Origin: Oscillospiraceae bacterium
GTDB lineage: Bacteria; Bacillota; Clostridia; Oscillospirales; Ruminococcaceae
DNA: 10,373 nucleotides
NCBI GenBank assembly: GCA_902798675.1
Contig: CADBXQ010000011.1
Coordinates: forward strand, 1 to 10,373
Reading direction: 5' to 3'
Below, one piece after another: positions 1 to 7,843 of this stretch. The notes under the pieces were generated by a model. That model was not told where the DNA came from and did no database searches. It saw only the letters and a list, made by a program, of their open reading frames with translations. Position 1 is the first letter of the stretch. Every line of letters begins with the position of its first letter. Both the position numbers and the translations under genes were made by a program.

Positions 1-2
1 CA

Positions 3-155
3 AATAAACAAAATTTAGAAGAAAAAAAAGAAATAGTAAAAAAGGCACAAAATGAAGAAAAAACTAAACTTAGAAATCTTAATAATAGAAGTATATCATA
101 TTGTGTTAAAATATGTCAACACGTTTTTTTGGTAAGATTAGATTTGTCCCTGTAA
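3..155 (+). CDS. Possible C-terminal end of an unidentified protein (partial, weak)
   Basis: This frame is open from the left edge to a TAA at 153-155, about 50 codons, with no start inside the window. The first half is very rich in Lys, Glu, Asn and Gln, as in a charged helix. The second half looks less like protein. A possible terminator at 102-130 lies inside the frame, which argues against it. The other two forward frames have early stops. I do not recognise a family, and in DNA this AT-rich such a frame can arise by chance. Confidence 0.15.
   Translation, partial: NKQNLEEKKEIVKKAQNEEKTKLRNLNNRSISYCVKICQHVFLVRLDLSL
102..130 (+). terminator. Candidate weak rho-independent terminator
   Basis: GTGTT (103-107) pairs with AACAC (118-122), with a possible T-G wobble at 102/123, around a 10-nt loop. 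Seven T residues follow at 124-130. The stem is short and AT-rich, so termination would be weak. It would serve a gene entering from the left edge. Confidence 0.3.
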
Positions 156-264
156 AGTCTTGTTTTTAAAATGTCCAGCGCTTTATATAAAATTTTCAAC
201 AACAATTCCATATCCTTGATCGGCCTGAAAAAACAACGCAAATGCCAATTAATCTGCCGCCGGC

Positions 265-522
265 TCACAACAGACTATAATATTCAATCTTTTCGAGCCT
301 TTCTGCTGCTTTCAAAAGATCCTTAACAAGCGGTAGGTGAGCTTCCTTAAAAGCTGTCATGCTTTTTTCGCTTGGCTTGTTATTGGCGCTTTGATAAAGA
401 ATTTTTAGCTTAAATCAGGTTAAATTGCAAAGTTTATGGTTTGCGGGCGGCGTTTTAATTGGTTTTGCTGTTGTTTTTTGAAAAACGCTTTTGAGGAGAG
501 TTTGAAAGAGCTCGACTTTTAA
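265..522 (-). pseudogene. Stop-interrupted open frame, possible gene remnant
   Basis: On the minus strand one frame is open from 522 to 265 apart from a single in-frame TGA at 415-417. The part before the TGA has 35 codons and contains a Lys/Pro/Thr stretch. The part after it has 49 codons and ends in an amphipathic segment rich in Ala, Leu, Lys and Glu. Neither part has a convincing start codon with a Shine-Dalgarno site. dapF ends at a TGA in the expected place, so recoding is unlikely and a decayed gene is the better reading. The family is not recognised and chance remains possible. The rest of 156-625 shows nothing I can support. Confidence 0.2.
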
Positions 523-625
523 TTAAAAAAACAAGGTTTAACTCCAAGAAGGATTAATGGAACAAATATAACCCAAATCAAAAACAAACTAAAAATTCGT
601 TTCGAAATGTTAAGTAAAAAAACAT

Positions 626-654
626 TTGACATTGTGACTAATTTGTGATATCAT
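626..654 (+). promoter_or_regulatory. Sigma-A-type promoter for the dapF operon
   Basis: A perfect -35 TTGACA (626-631) is separated by exactly 17 nt from a -10 TATCAT (649-654, five of six consensus bases). Transcription should start near 661, giving a leader of about 43 nt before the dapF ATG at 704. No operator or riboswitch is visible in that short leader. Confidence 0.8.
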
Positions 655-703
655 ACAGACCTGGGTGTGTTCTCGTGAATTCTCGACATTTTTGGAGGGA
701 AAT

Positions 704-1549
704 ATGAATTTTAAATTTACCAAGATGCATGGCTGCGGAAATGACTATATCTACTTCGACTGCTTTGAAGAGAGACTTGAAAATCCCGCTAAAGTTGCGA
801 AAAAGCTGTCAAACAGGCATTTTAGCGTTGGTGGCGATGGAATAGTGATGATATGCCCGTCAACCGTTGCTGATGCTAGGATGAGAATGTTTAACAGCGA
901 CGGCAGCGAAGGAAAGATGTGCGGAAATGCAATAAGATGTGTTGGAAAGTATTTATCCGACAATAACATCGTCGACACAGACACCATAACCATAGAGACA
1001 ATGAGTGGGATAAAAATTTTGAAGTTGAAAAAGGCCTCAGGCCGTGTTGTTTCGGCGAGGGTTGATATGGGAAAACCTGAATTTAGGCCAGATAAAATCC
1101 CTGTGAATGTTGCCGAAAATTTGAGTAAATTAGTCTCATATCCAATAAAAATTGCTGATGTTGAATATAATATAACCTGTGTTTCTATGGGAAATCCTCA
1201 TTGCGTGGTTTTTTGCGACAGTGTTGATGAAATTGACATGGTGAAACTTGGACCGAAATTCGAAAATAATCGACTGTTTCCAGAAAAAATTAACACGGAA
1301 TTCGTCCAAATACTCAGTCCAGATGAGATAAAAATGCGAGTTTGGGAGAGAGGCAGCGGAGAGACTATGGCTTGCGGAACTGGGGCTTGCGCAGCTGTTG
1401 TTGCGGCTGTTGAAAATGGTTTTTGCAAATTGAATGAATGCGTTATGGTTAGGCTTCTCGGCGGCCAGTTGGAAATATGTTACACAAAAGACGCTGTGTA
1501 TATGGAGGGCGACGCGCATGTTGCTTTCAAGGGTGAAGTGGAGATATGA
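704..1549 (+). CDS. dapF: Diaminopimelate epimerase
   Basis: DapF interconverts LL- and meso-diaminopimelate in the cytoplasm, the step before lysine and the peptidoglycan cross-linking residue. The 281-residue product has the usual family length and both halves of the PLP-independent two-cysteine racemase. The N-terminal lobe begins FTKMHGCGNDY and carries MCGNAIR with catalytic Cys73. The C-terminal lobe carries ERGSGETMACGTGACA with catalytic Cys224, plus the substrate-binding MGNPHCV around residues 162-168. The ATG at 704 is chosen because GGAGGG lies just upstream and the family N-terminus starts there; a GTG at 665 would add 13 residues without homology. It is first in the run behind the promoter at 626-654 and ends 48 nt before dapL, the gene for the preceding enzyme. 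Confidence 0.97.
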   Translation: MNFKFTKMHGCGNDYIYFDCFEERLENPAKVAKKLSNRHFSVGGDGIVMICPSTVADARMRMFNSDGSEGKMCGNAIRCVGKYLSDNNIVDTDTITIETMSGIKILKLKKASGRVVSARVDMGKPEFRPDKIPVNVAENLSKLVSYPIKIADVEYNITCVSMGNPHCVVFCDSVDEIDMVKLGPKFENNRLFPEKINTEFVQILSPDEIKMRVWERGSGETMACGTGACAAVVAAVENGFCKLNECVMVRLLGGQLEICYTKDAVYMEGDAHVAFKGEVEI

Positions 1550-1597
1550 CAAGCTTTTTCGAGCCTGAATCTGATTTTGAAAGGTTGATTTTTTTAT

Positions 1598-2776
1598 ATG
1601 CGTGTTAATAAAAATTATGCTAGTCTCAAAAATAATTATCTGTTTGCAACAATTTCATCCAAAGTTGATGAGTTTAAAAGCTCAAATCCAGATAAAAAAT
1701 TAATATATATGGGAATTGGTGATATAACCCGGCCTTTGTGTGGTGCTGTTGTGGATGAGCTCAAAAAAGCTGTTGAGGATATGGCTGGGCCAAAAACCTT
1801 CAAAGGATATGGCCCATATCAAGGCTATGATTTTTTGAGAAACTGCGTTTGCAAGTACTATAATGATCATGGAGCCAAAATAGATCCTGATGAGGTTTTC
1901 ATAAGCGATGGCGCTAAAAGTGATTGCGCGAATATGCTTGATATTTTCGACAACAACCAGATAATTTTGATTCCAGATCCGGTGTATCCTGTGTATCTGG
2001 ACACAAATGTTATGGCTGGAAACAAGGTTATTTTTGCTGATGCAACGGAGGAAAACAACTTTTTGCCGCTTCCCAAAGGTGATCTTGACGTCGACGTTAT
2101 ATATATCTGTTCGCCCAACAATCCAACCGGAGCGGTTTACGATAAAAAACAGCTGAAACTTTGGGTTGATTATGCAAACGAAAAGGGCGCCATAATTTTG
2201 TTTGATTCGGCCTATGAAGCGTTTATAGATGAAAAAACTTTGCCCAGGAGCATTTTTGAAATCCAAGGAGCCAGAACCTGCGCCATAGAAATTTGTTCTC
2301 TTTCCAAAACAGCAGGCTTCACCGGAACCAGATGCGGATTCACCATTATCCCGAAAGAATTAAAACGCGATGGAAATATAGTCAATAATATGTGGATGAG
2401 ACATCAAACAACCAGCTTTAATGGGGTTTCATATATAATTCAGCGCGGAGCTGCCGCGGTTTTCACCGAAATCGGTCAAAAACAGGTTGGCGAAAATTTA
2501 TTATACTATAAGAAAAATGCTGAAATAATCAGTCATTCAATGGATGAGATGAAAATTTGGTATACCGGAGGCAAAAATTCGCCATATATTTGGTTAAAAT
2601 GCCCTAATTCGATGGATTCTTGGGAATTTTTTGACCTGCTTTTGAATGATTTGAACATTGTTGGAACGCCTGGCTCGGGATTTGGCCGAAATGGACAGGG
2701 CTTTTTCAGATTGACGGCTTTTGGAACCCATCAGGACACCATTGAAGCTATGAAAAGGCTGAAAAGTTTTATTTAA
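1598..2776 (+). CDS. dapL: LL-diaminopimelate aminotransferase
   Basis: DapL is a PLP-dependent class I/II aminotransferase that makes LL-diaminopimelate directly from tetrahydrodipicolinate and glutamate, bypassing the succinylase and acetylase routes. Its product is the DapF substrate, which matches the gene order. The 392-residue product shows the typical start (NYLFATIS, then MGIGDITRPL at 38-47), SPNNPTG at 172-178, the PLP-ring Asp region FDSAYEAF around 202-209, and SLSKTAGFTGTRCG with the Schiff-base lysine at Lys237. The length suits DapL, and the YMGIGDIT and KGYGPYQG motifs separate it from generic aspartate aminotransferases. The ATG at 1598 fits the family start, although the Shine-Dalgarno site is weak (AAAGG at 1580-1584, 13 nt away), so translation may depend partly on coupling to dapF. 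Confidence 0.95.
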   Translation: MRVNKNYASLKNNYLFATISSKVDEFKSSNPDKKLIYMGIGDITRPLCGAVVDELKKAVEDMAGPKTFKGYGPYQGYDFLRNCVCKYYNDHGAKIDPDEVFISDGAKSDCANMLDIFDNNQIILIPDPVYPVYLDTNVMAGNKVIFADATEENNFLPLPKGDLDVDVIYICSPNNPTGAVYDKKQLKLWVDYANEKGAIILFDSAYEAFIDEKTLPRSIFEIQGARTCAIEICSLSKTAGFTGTRCGFTIIPKELKRDGNIVNNMWMRHQTTSFNGVSYIIQRGAAAVFTEIGQKQVGENLLYYKKNAEIISHSMDEMKIWYTGGKNSPYIWLKCPNSMDSWEFFDLLLNDLNIVGTPGSGFGRNGQGFFRLTAFGTHQDTIEAMKRLKSFI

Positions 2777-2827
2777 AAAATTATATATAGATTCAATTAT
2801 TTTCAGTATAGGAGAGTGTATATTACA

Positions 2828-4306
2828 ATGAAAAGCAGGAGCAGCGGCGTTTTGATGCATATTTCTTCCCTTCCGTCCGACTATGGGATAGGGACTATGG
2901 GAAAAGAGGCGTATGGATTTGTCGATTTTCTTAAACAAGCGGGGCAGTCATACTGGCAGGTTTTGCCGATTTGCCCGCCGGATGAGGTTGGCTCTTCATA
3001 CAAATCCTGTTCATCTTTTGCTGGAAATCCGTGTTTTATTGACCTAGATTTATTGGAATCTTCCGGCTATTTACAGAAATCCGATTATGATTTAATTGAT
3101 TGGGGCGAAAACCAGGAGAGCGTTGACTTTGATAAAATAAATGCCAACAGGTTGAATATTTTAAAGATTGCATATAAAAATTGGATTCGAGAAAATAAAA
3201 AGAACCTTGTTGAGTTTTCTGCTAAAAATAAATGGGCAAAAAACTACTCATTGTTTATGGCGCTATATCATGCAAATGGCGAAAAACCCTGGTGGGAATG
3301 GGAGGATTCATATAAATTTAGGGATGAAAGGGCGCTGGCTGAATTTCAAAAAAGCCATGAAGATGAAATTAATTTTTGGTTATTTACTCAGTGTGTATTT
3401 TTTGAACAATGGTATGCGCTGAAAAAATATGCAAATTCAAATGGCATTGGGCTGATAGGAGATCTTCCAATATATGTCGACAGCAACAGCGAGGAAGTTT
3501 GGGCTGAGCCTGAAAATTTTTGTTTGGTTGGAGATATGAAGCCTTCAAGGGTTGCTGGATGTCCTCCGGACAGTTTTTCAAAATCTGGGCAATGTTGGGG
3601 GAATCCACTATACAATTGGGATAAAATGAAAGAAAATGACTATTCGTGGTGGTGCGATCGCTTCAAAACATATGAGACAATGTATGATATTATTAGGATT
3701 GATCACTTTAGAGCCTTTGACAGCTACTATTCAATAGACGCAAAAGACATGAATGCTGCAAAAGGCGTTTGGATTCAAGGGCCCGGTTTGGATTTTTTCA
3801 AAACAGTTGAAAAAAAATTAGGCAAGCTTAAAATAATAGCTGAAGATTTGGGGCATTTCGCACAATCTGTTGTTGATTTGCTCAAAAACACGGGTTTTCC
3901 TGGAATGAAAGTTTTAGAATTTGCATTCGACACGCGCGAAGAAACCAACTATATGCCCCACAATTATTGCGCAAATTCTGTCGTTTACGTCGGAACTCAT
4001 GATAATGACACGGCGATTGGATGGTTTAACAGTGTCGAGCCTCAAATTCAAGAGTTGTGTCTAGAATATTTGAATGTTGGCCAGTTTGAAGGGATAAATT
4101 GGGGAATGATTCGCGGCGCAATGGCTAGCGTCTCCAAGCTGTCGATAATTCAAATGCAGGATTTTTTAGGCCTTGGATCTGAAGCAAGAATGAACACCCC
4201 TTCAACAGTCGGAATTAACTGGAAATGGAGGATGAAAAAGGGCGCGGCAACCAGCAAACTTGCAAAAAAAATACACCATATGACCAAATTATATGGACGA
4301 ATATAG
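2828..4306 (+). CDS. malQ: 4-alpha-glucanotransferase (amylomaltase, GH77)
   Basis: MalQ transfers alpha-1,4-glucan segments between maltodextrins, releasing glucose and lengthening chains so that phosphorylase can act on them. The product has 492 residues, close to the usual GH77 length. It begins SRSSGVLMHISSLPSDYGIG, carries YKSCSSFAGNP (residues 58-68) where most relatives have SPYQS-type residues, then GDLPIYVD (211-218), the nucleophile motif RIDHFRAF with Asp292, the acid/base motif IIAEDLG with Glu339, and GTHDND with Asp392. An in-frame GTG at 2816 overlaps the GGAGAG ribosome site (2811-2816). The ATG at 2828 is 11 nt beyond that site and matches the family N-terminus, so it is preferred. 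It lies 51 nt after dapL and 21 nt before glgP, its functional partner. Confidence 0.97.
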   Translation: MKSRSSGVLMHISSLPSDYGIGTMGKEAYGFVDFLKQAGQSYWQVLPICPPDEVGSSYKSCSSFAGNPCFIDLDLLESSGYLQKSDYDLIDWGENQESVDFDKINANRLNILKIAYKNWIRENKKNLVEFSAKNKWAKNYSLFMALYHANGEKPWWEWEDSYKFRDERALAEFQKSHEDEINFWLFTQCVFFEQWYALKKYANSNGIGLIGDLPIYVDSNSEEVWAEPENFCLVGDMKPSRVAGCPPDSFSKSGQCWGNPLYNWDKMKENDYSWWCDRFKTYETMYDIIRIDHFRAFDSYYSIDAKDMNAAKGVWIQGPGLDFFKTVEKKLGKLKIIAEDLGHFAQSVVDLLKNTGFPGMKVLEFAFDTREETNYMPHNYCANSVVYVGTHDNDTAIGWFNSVEPQIQELCLEYLNVGQFEGINWGMIRGAMASVSKLSIIQMQDFLGLGSEARMNTPSTVGINWKWRMKKGAATSKLAKKIHHMTKLYGRI

Positions 4307-4312
4307 TTTAAA

Positions 4313-4320
4313 AAGGAGGA
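4313..4320 (+). promoter_or_regulatory. Strong ribosome binding site deciding the TTG start of glgP
   Basis: AAGGAGGA lies 7 nt before the TTG at 4328. It is close to the full anti-Shine-Dalgarno match and well spaced. The next in-frame ATG, ten codons further on, has no such site, so the non-ATG start is preferred. Confidence 0.85.
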
Positions 4321-4327
4321 ATATCCA

Positions 4328-6694
4328 TTGACTGCGTATAATATTATTAAACAGATGCATAAATATTTAAAAACATGTTTCCATAAAAATATAAAAAATG
4401 CGACATCAATTCAAATATATAACGCTCTTTCTAGATCGATAATGGAATATTTATCAGATGATTGGATTAAAAGCATAGAGGCTCACAACAACACTCGCAG
4501 GGTTTTTTACTTTTCTTCCGAATTTTTGGTTGGGCGTGCAATTTTTAATAACCTTGTTTGTTTGAAAATATATGATGATGTTAAAAAATTGTTGAGTGAT
4601 GAAGGCTTTCAAATCGAACAATTGGAAGAAATCGAAGACGCAGCTTTGGGAAATGGAGGGCTTGGAAGGCTGGCGGCTTGCTTTCTTGACAGCGCCGCAA
4701 CTTTAAATCTGCCTGTTGATGGATATGGAATTCGCTATAAATATGGGCTTTTTAAGCAAAAAATTGAAGACGGCTTTCAAGTTGAATATCCGGATGATTG
4801 GACAAAATATGGCGATCCGTGGTCTGTTCGTCGTGAAGACGACTCTGTTGAGATCGAGTTTGGCGATCAAAAAGTTGTTGCTGTTGCATATGATATGCCG
4901 ATCGTGGGCTATGGGACGGATCATGTTGGAACTTTGAGGCTTTGGCAAGCAGAACCCGTTAATTGCTTTGATTTTGGCGCTTTTAATGACTCAAAGTATA
5001 TGGAAGCGGTTAAAGAAAGGGATCTTGCGGAGGACATTTCGAGCGTTTTATATCCAAATGACAACACGGACTCGGGGAAAATTTTGCGCCTCAAACAGCA
5101 ATATTTCTTTTGTTCAGCTTCGCTTCAGGACATAATAAAAAAATACAAGCAAAAATATGGAAGCGATTTTTCGCAATTTTCAAGCATGAGCGCAATCCAA
5201 CTCAACGACACACACCCCGTTATTTCTGTTGCAGAATTAATTCGACTTTTGTGTGAATATGAAGGTTGCTCTTTTGACGAAGCTTTCAGCATCGCGAGAA
5301 AAACCTTTTCATACACTAACCACACGATAATGGCTGAGGCTTTGGAAAAATGGCCAAAGAGCTTTATGAAAAAAATCATTCCGAATGTTTTTGGATATAT
5401 TTTGCTAATACAAGATAAATTCGAAAAAGAGATGAAATTTCTTGGCGTTTCGAAAAAAATATGCAGTGAAATTTCGCCCATACAAGGTGATTATGTTCAT
5501 ATGGCAAACCTGGCCGTCTATTCTTGCGCATACACAAACGGTGTTGCTAAAATACACACTGACATATTAAAAAATGACCTTTTTAAGGATTGGTATTCAA
5601 TATATCCCCAAAAATTTCAAAACAAAACCAATGGGATAACCCAGCGCAGATGGCTTTTGCTTTGCAATCGTGAGCTTGCGGATTTGATCAGCCGGCTTTT
5701 AAAAAGCGACGCGTGGATCAGAAATTTGTCTGAGCTTAAAAAATTGGAACAATTTGTTGACGACGAATCTGTTATTGAAGAATTTATGGAATTGAAATTT
5801 AAAAAGCGCTGTCAACTGGCGGAATATATCAACAAACAGGAAGGAATTTCCATCGACCCCAACACGATTTTTGACGTTCAAATTAAGAGATTACATGAAT
5901 ATAAGCGTCAATTTTTGAATATTTTGGCTATATTGCATTTGTATTTTAAAATTAAGAATAATGAACTTCGGGATTTTACGCCAACAACATTTATCTTTGG
6001 AGCAAAAGCCGCCCCTGGATATTATCGCGCAAAAGCTGTTATTAAGCTTATCAATTCGGTTGCTGATTTGATCGAAAAAGATCCAATAGTTCGAAAATAT
6101 ATCAAAGTTGTCTTTGTTCAAAATTACAATGTGTCATATGCGGAAAAAATAATCGCCGCCGCAGACGTTTCAGAACAAATTTCAACAGCCGGAACGGAAG
6201 CCTCAGGAACCGGAAACATGAAATTTATGCTAAACGGAGCTGTCACTTTGGGAACTTTTGACGGGGCAAATGTCGAAATTGTTGAGGAAGCGGGATTGGA
6301 AAATAATTATATATTTGGGAATGTTGTTGAGCAAATACGGGATATTTCTTTAAAATATGACCCTGTTGAAATTTATAAGACTGACAAAAACATTAAGCGC
6401 GTTCTAGACGCGTTAGACAGCGGATTGCTGGACTGTGGAAAAAGCGTTGATATGTTTAAAGAGTTGAAAGATTCCATTCTCAAGGGCGCCAGTTGGCACA
6501 GACCCGATCAATACTATTTGCTGGCCGATTTTAATGATTATATTCGTGCTAAACTCAAGGTTAATCAGGAATATAAAAATAAGATTGATTTTGCTAAAAA
6601 ATGTTGGATGAACATAGCTAATTCTGGAAAATTCAGCTCCGATCGGACTATTAAAGACTATGCCGAAAATATTTGGCGCATAACAAAAATATAA
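4328..6694 (+). CDS. glgP: Glycogen/maltodextrin phosphorylase (GT35)
   Basis: GlgP releases glucose-1-phosphate from the non-reducing ends of glycogen or maltodextrin using phosphate and PLP. The 788-residue product is full length for bacterial GT35 enzymes. Visible motifs in order are FYFSSEFLVGR (60-70), EDAALGNGGLGRLAACFLDS (103-122), YPDDW (154-158), QLNDTHP (291-297), NGITQRRWL (435-443), VQIKRLHEYKRQ (517-528) and EASGTGNMKFMLNG (624-637), where Lys632 is the PLP lysine. It starts at TTG behind a strong ribosome site. Its distance from malQ (21 nt) suggests co-transcription and a shared job in storage-glucan breakdown. Sequence alone does not separate glycogen from maltodextrin specificity; no glycogen synthesis gene is in the window. 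Its stop is 4 nt from the stop of the convergent channel gene, leaving no room for a terminator between them. Confidence 0.97.
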   Translation: MTAYNIIKQMHKYLKTCFHKNIKNATSIQIYNALSRSIMEYLSDDWIKSIEAHNNTRRVFYFSSEFLVGRAIFNNLVCLKIYDDVKKLLSDEGFQIEQLEEIEDAALGNGGLGRLAACFLDSAATLNLPVDGYGIRYKYGLFKQKIEDGFQVEYPDDWTKYGDPWSVRREDDSVEIEFGDQKVVAVAYDMPIVGYGTDHVGTLRLWQAEPVNCFDFGAFNDSKYMEAVKERDLAEDISSVLYPNDNTDSGKILRLKQQYFFCSASLQDIIKKYKQKYGSDFSQFSSMSAIQLNDTHPVISVAELIRLLCEYEGCSFDEAFSIARKTFSYTNHTIMAEALEKWPKSFMKKIIPNVFGYILLIQDKFEKEMKFLGVSKKICSEISPIQGDYVHMANLAVYSCAYTNGVAKIHTDILKNDLFKDWYSIYPQKFQNKTNGITQRRWLLLCNRELADLISRLLKSDAWIRNLSELKKLEQFVDDESVIEEFMELKFKKRCQLAEYINKQEGISIDPNTIFDVQIKRLHEYKRQFLNILAILHLYFKIKNNELRDFTPTTFIFGAKAAPGYYRAKAVIKLINSVADLIEKDPIVRKYIKVVFVQNYNVSYAEKIIAAADVSEQISTAGTEASGTGNMKFMLNGAVTLGTFDGANVEIVEEAGLENNYIFGNVVEQIRDISLKYDPVEIYKTDKNIKRVLDALDSGLLDCGKSVDMFKELKDSILKGASWHRPDQYYLLADFNDYIRAKLKVNQEYKNKIDFAKKCWMNIANSGKFSSDRTIKDYAENIWRITKI

Positions 6695-6698
6695 TCCT

Positions 6699-7460
6699 CT
6701 ATCGCAATTTGAGATTTATTGATTCGGTTAGATTATCTTTGACCGAGTCATAATTTTTTGAATCAACCCAAACTTTTGCGACTATTTTGGAGTTTAAGCC
6801 ATCCCTAACATATCGAATGTCTGGAGGGATGGCTTCTAAAATCATGTCGTTTGAAATTATTGTTTCGTATATCATTTTTTTAGCCTCAATCAGATCGAAA
6901 TCATCCTTCAAGCAAAAACTCATTTCAAGCCTTCTTGTGGATTCTCGTGAAAAATTGGTTACTTTGCCGGCCACCACCAAATTATTGGGAATTAAAATGA
7001 TTCGGTTGTCTGAAGTTTGAATGTGAGTATACATTAATTGAATCTTGTGAACTTTTCCCAAAACAGAGTCTATTTCTATAGTATCGCCAACAGAATAAGG
7101 CCTTGCGAATAATATTTGAATTCCTTTAGCTATATTCGACAGAACATCTTTCAGAGCTATTCCAAAGGTCAAAAACGCTGATGACATAAACGCCAAAATC
7201 GCAGCGGTTGAAACATCAAATTTTATCAAAATAATCAACAATATCAGTGTGTATATTAAATATTTGACAAATTTTAAAACTATTTGCATGGCCAATGAAT
7301 CTTGCTTGTCTATTTTTTCAAATGTTTTTTTAACAGTTTTATCTATAAATTTTATTAATATGACTCCGAACAATATAGCCACGGCTGAAAATATTATATT
7401 TTCACCATATTTGTATGAACTTTCAGGAACCGATCCCAAAAAATCCTCAATAATATTCAT
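6699..7460 (-). CDS. mscS: Small-conductance mechanosensitive channel, MscS family
   Basis: MscS-type channels open under membrane tension and release solutes during hypo-osmotic shock. The 253-residue product is slightly shorter than the well-known 286-residue E. coli protein. Hydrophobic segments lie at about 22-39 and 62-80, followed by the pore-lining helix at about 83-118 with GIALKDVLSNIAKGIQILF. The beta-domain signature follows: RPYSVGDTIEI (120-130), then GKVHKIQLMYT, the conserved DNRIILIPNN (151-160) and NFSRESTRR. The C-terminal mixed domain is present and compact. The ATG at 7458-7460 has AAGGAGG (7467-7473) 6 nt upstream and its own promoter. It converges on glgP and diverges from the peptide array; no functional link with either is evident. 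Confidence 0.95.
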   Translation of the reverse strand: MNIIEDFLGSVPESSYKYGENIIFSAVAILFGVILIKFIDKTVKKTFEKIDKQDSLAMQIVLKFVKYLIYTLILLIILIKFDVSTAAILAFMSSAFLTFGIALKDVLSNIAKGIQILFARPYSVGDTIEIDSVLGKVHKIQLMYTHIQTSDNRIILIPNNLVVAGKVTNFSRESTRRLEMSFCLKDDFDLIEAKKMIYETIISNDMILEAIPPDIRYVRDGLNSKIVAKVWVDSKNYDSVKDNLTESINLKLR

Positions 7461-7466
7461 AAAAAT

Positions 7467-7473
7467 CCTCCTT
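7467..7473 (-). promoter_or_regulatory. Ribosome binding site of the MscS gene
   Basis: The minus strand reads AAGGAGG here, 6 nt before the ATG at 7458-7460. This fixes the start of the channel gene. Confidence 0.85.
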
Positions 7474-7492
7474 AAAGCGTAAATCTCACCTC

Positions 7493-7521
7493 ATTATACA
7501 CTATTTTGTAGCAATTATCAA
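7493..7521 (-). promoter_or_regulatory. Sigma-A-type promoter for the MscS gene
   Basis: On the minus strand TTGATA (7516-7521) is followed after exactly 17 nt by a perfect TATAAT (7493-7498). The expected start is near 7486, giving a short leader of about 25 nt. The promoter diverges from that of the peptide array, with about 47 nt between the two -35 boxes, so a regulator bound between them could affect both. Confidence 0.8.
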
Positions 7522-7568
7522 GTTTTTCTAATAAATTATGTAATGCATATAAATTTTCACAACATATA

Positions 7569-7597
7569 TTGACATATTGGTTAAAATATGGTAAACT
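7569..7597 (+). promoter_or_regulatory. Promoter for the tandem peptide array
   Basis: A perfect -35 TTGACA (7569-7574) is separated by 17 nt from a -10 TAAACT (7592-7597, four of six consensus bases). Transcription would start near 7604, which leaves about 240 nt before the first peptide gene. No other clear promoter was found between the five genes, so they probably share this one. Confidence 0.65.
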
Positions 7598-7603
7598 GAA
7601 TGT

Positions 7604-7843
7604 GTATAGGATTTGTGGTTTTGGAATTCCTATATGTGAAAATGAAAAAAAGGGGGTTGCGTGAAAATAAAATATGTACATAATATCAACAATGTTTACT
7701 AGAAAATGGACTGGCTGTTTAATTGTTTCAAAGCAAGCCAGGCAGGTTAGAGACGCAAATGATATTTACTAATGCGTCTGATACCTAGACAAAATGTGTT
7801 GAAAAAATTAATTGATTTTTAAAAATTTATGGAGGTGATTTAT
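7604..7843 (+). other. Long untranslated leader with two adjacent hairpins and a possible short ORF
   Basis: The first hairpin pairs CTGGCT (7711-7716) with AGCCAG (7736-7741). The second pairs AGACGCA (7751-7757) with TGCGTCT (7773-7779) around a 15-nt loop. GTCT (7776-7779) can instead pair with AGAC (7787-7790), giving a weak competing fold. Neither hairpin is followed by a U-run, so they are not simple terminators. A 32-codon frame, 7674-7772, starts MYIISTM and ends inside the loop of the second hairpin. Its nearest purine-rich site (AGGGGG, 7651-7656) is too far away for good initiation. I do not recognise a riboswitch class. A regulatory role is inference from length and structure. Confidence 0.4.

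Noticed and set aside
265..522. Recoding of TGA as a sense codon
   Set aside because: dapF and copy 5 end at TGA in places that fit their families or paralogues, so the standard code is in use.
1136..2266. Long minus-strand frames opposite dapF and dapL (up to 188 codons)
   Set aside because: They lie entirely opposite confidently identified genes, lack ribosome sites and resemble no protein family; they are shadows of the coding strand.
7472..7681. 69-codon minus-strand frame between the MscS gene and the peptide array
   Set aside because: It overlaps both divergent promoters and the MscS ribosome site, has no family look, and its composition fits AT-rich intergenic DNA.
7711..7779. Intrinsic terminators or a known riboswitch in the array leader
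   Set aside because: The hairpins lack following U-runs and I could not match the sequence to a riboswitch consensus I know.
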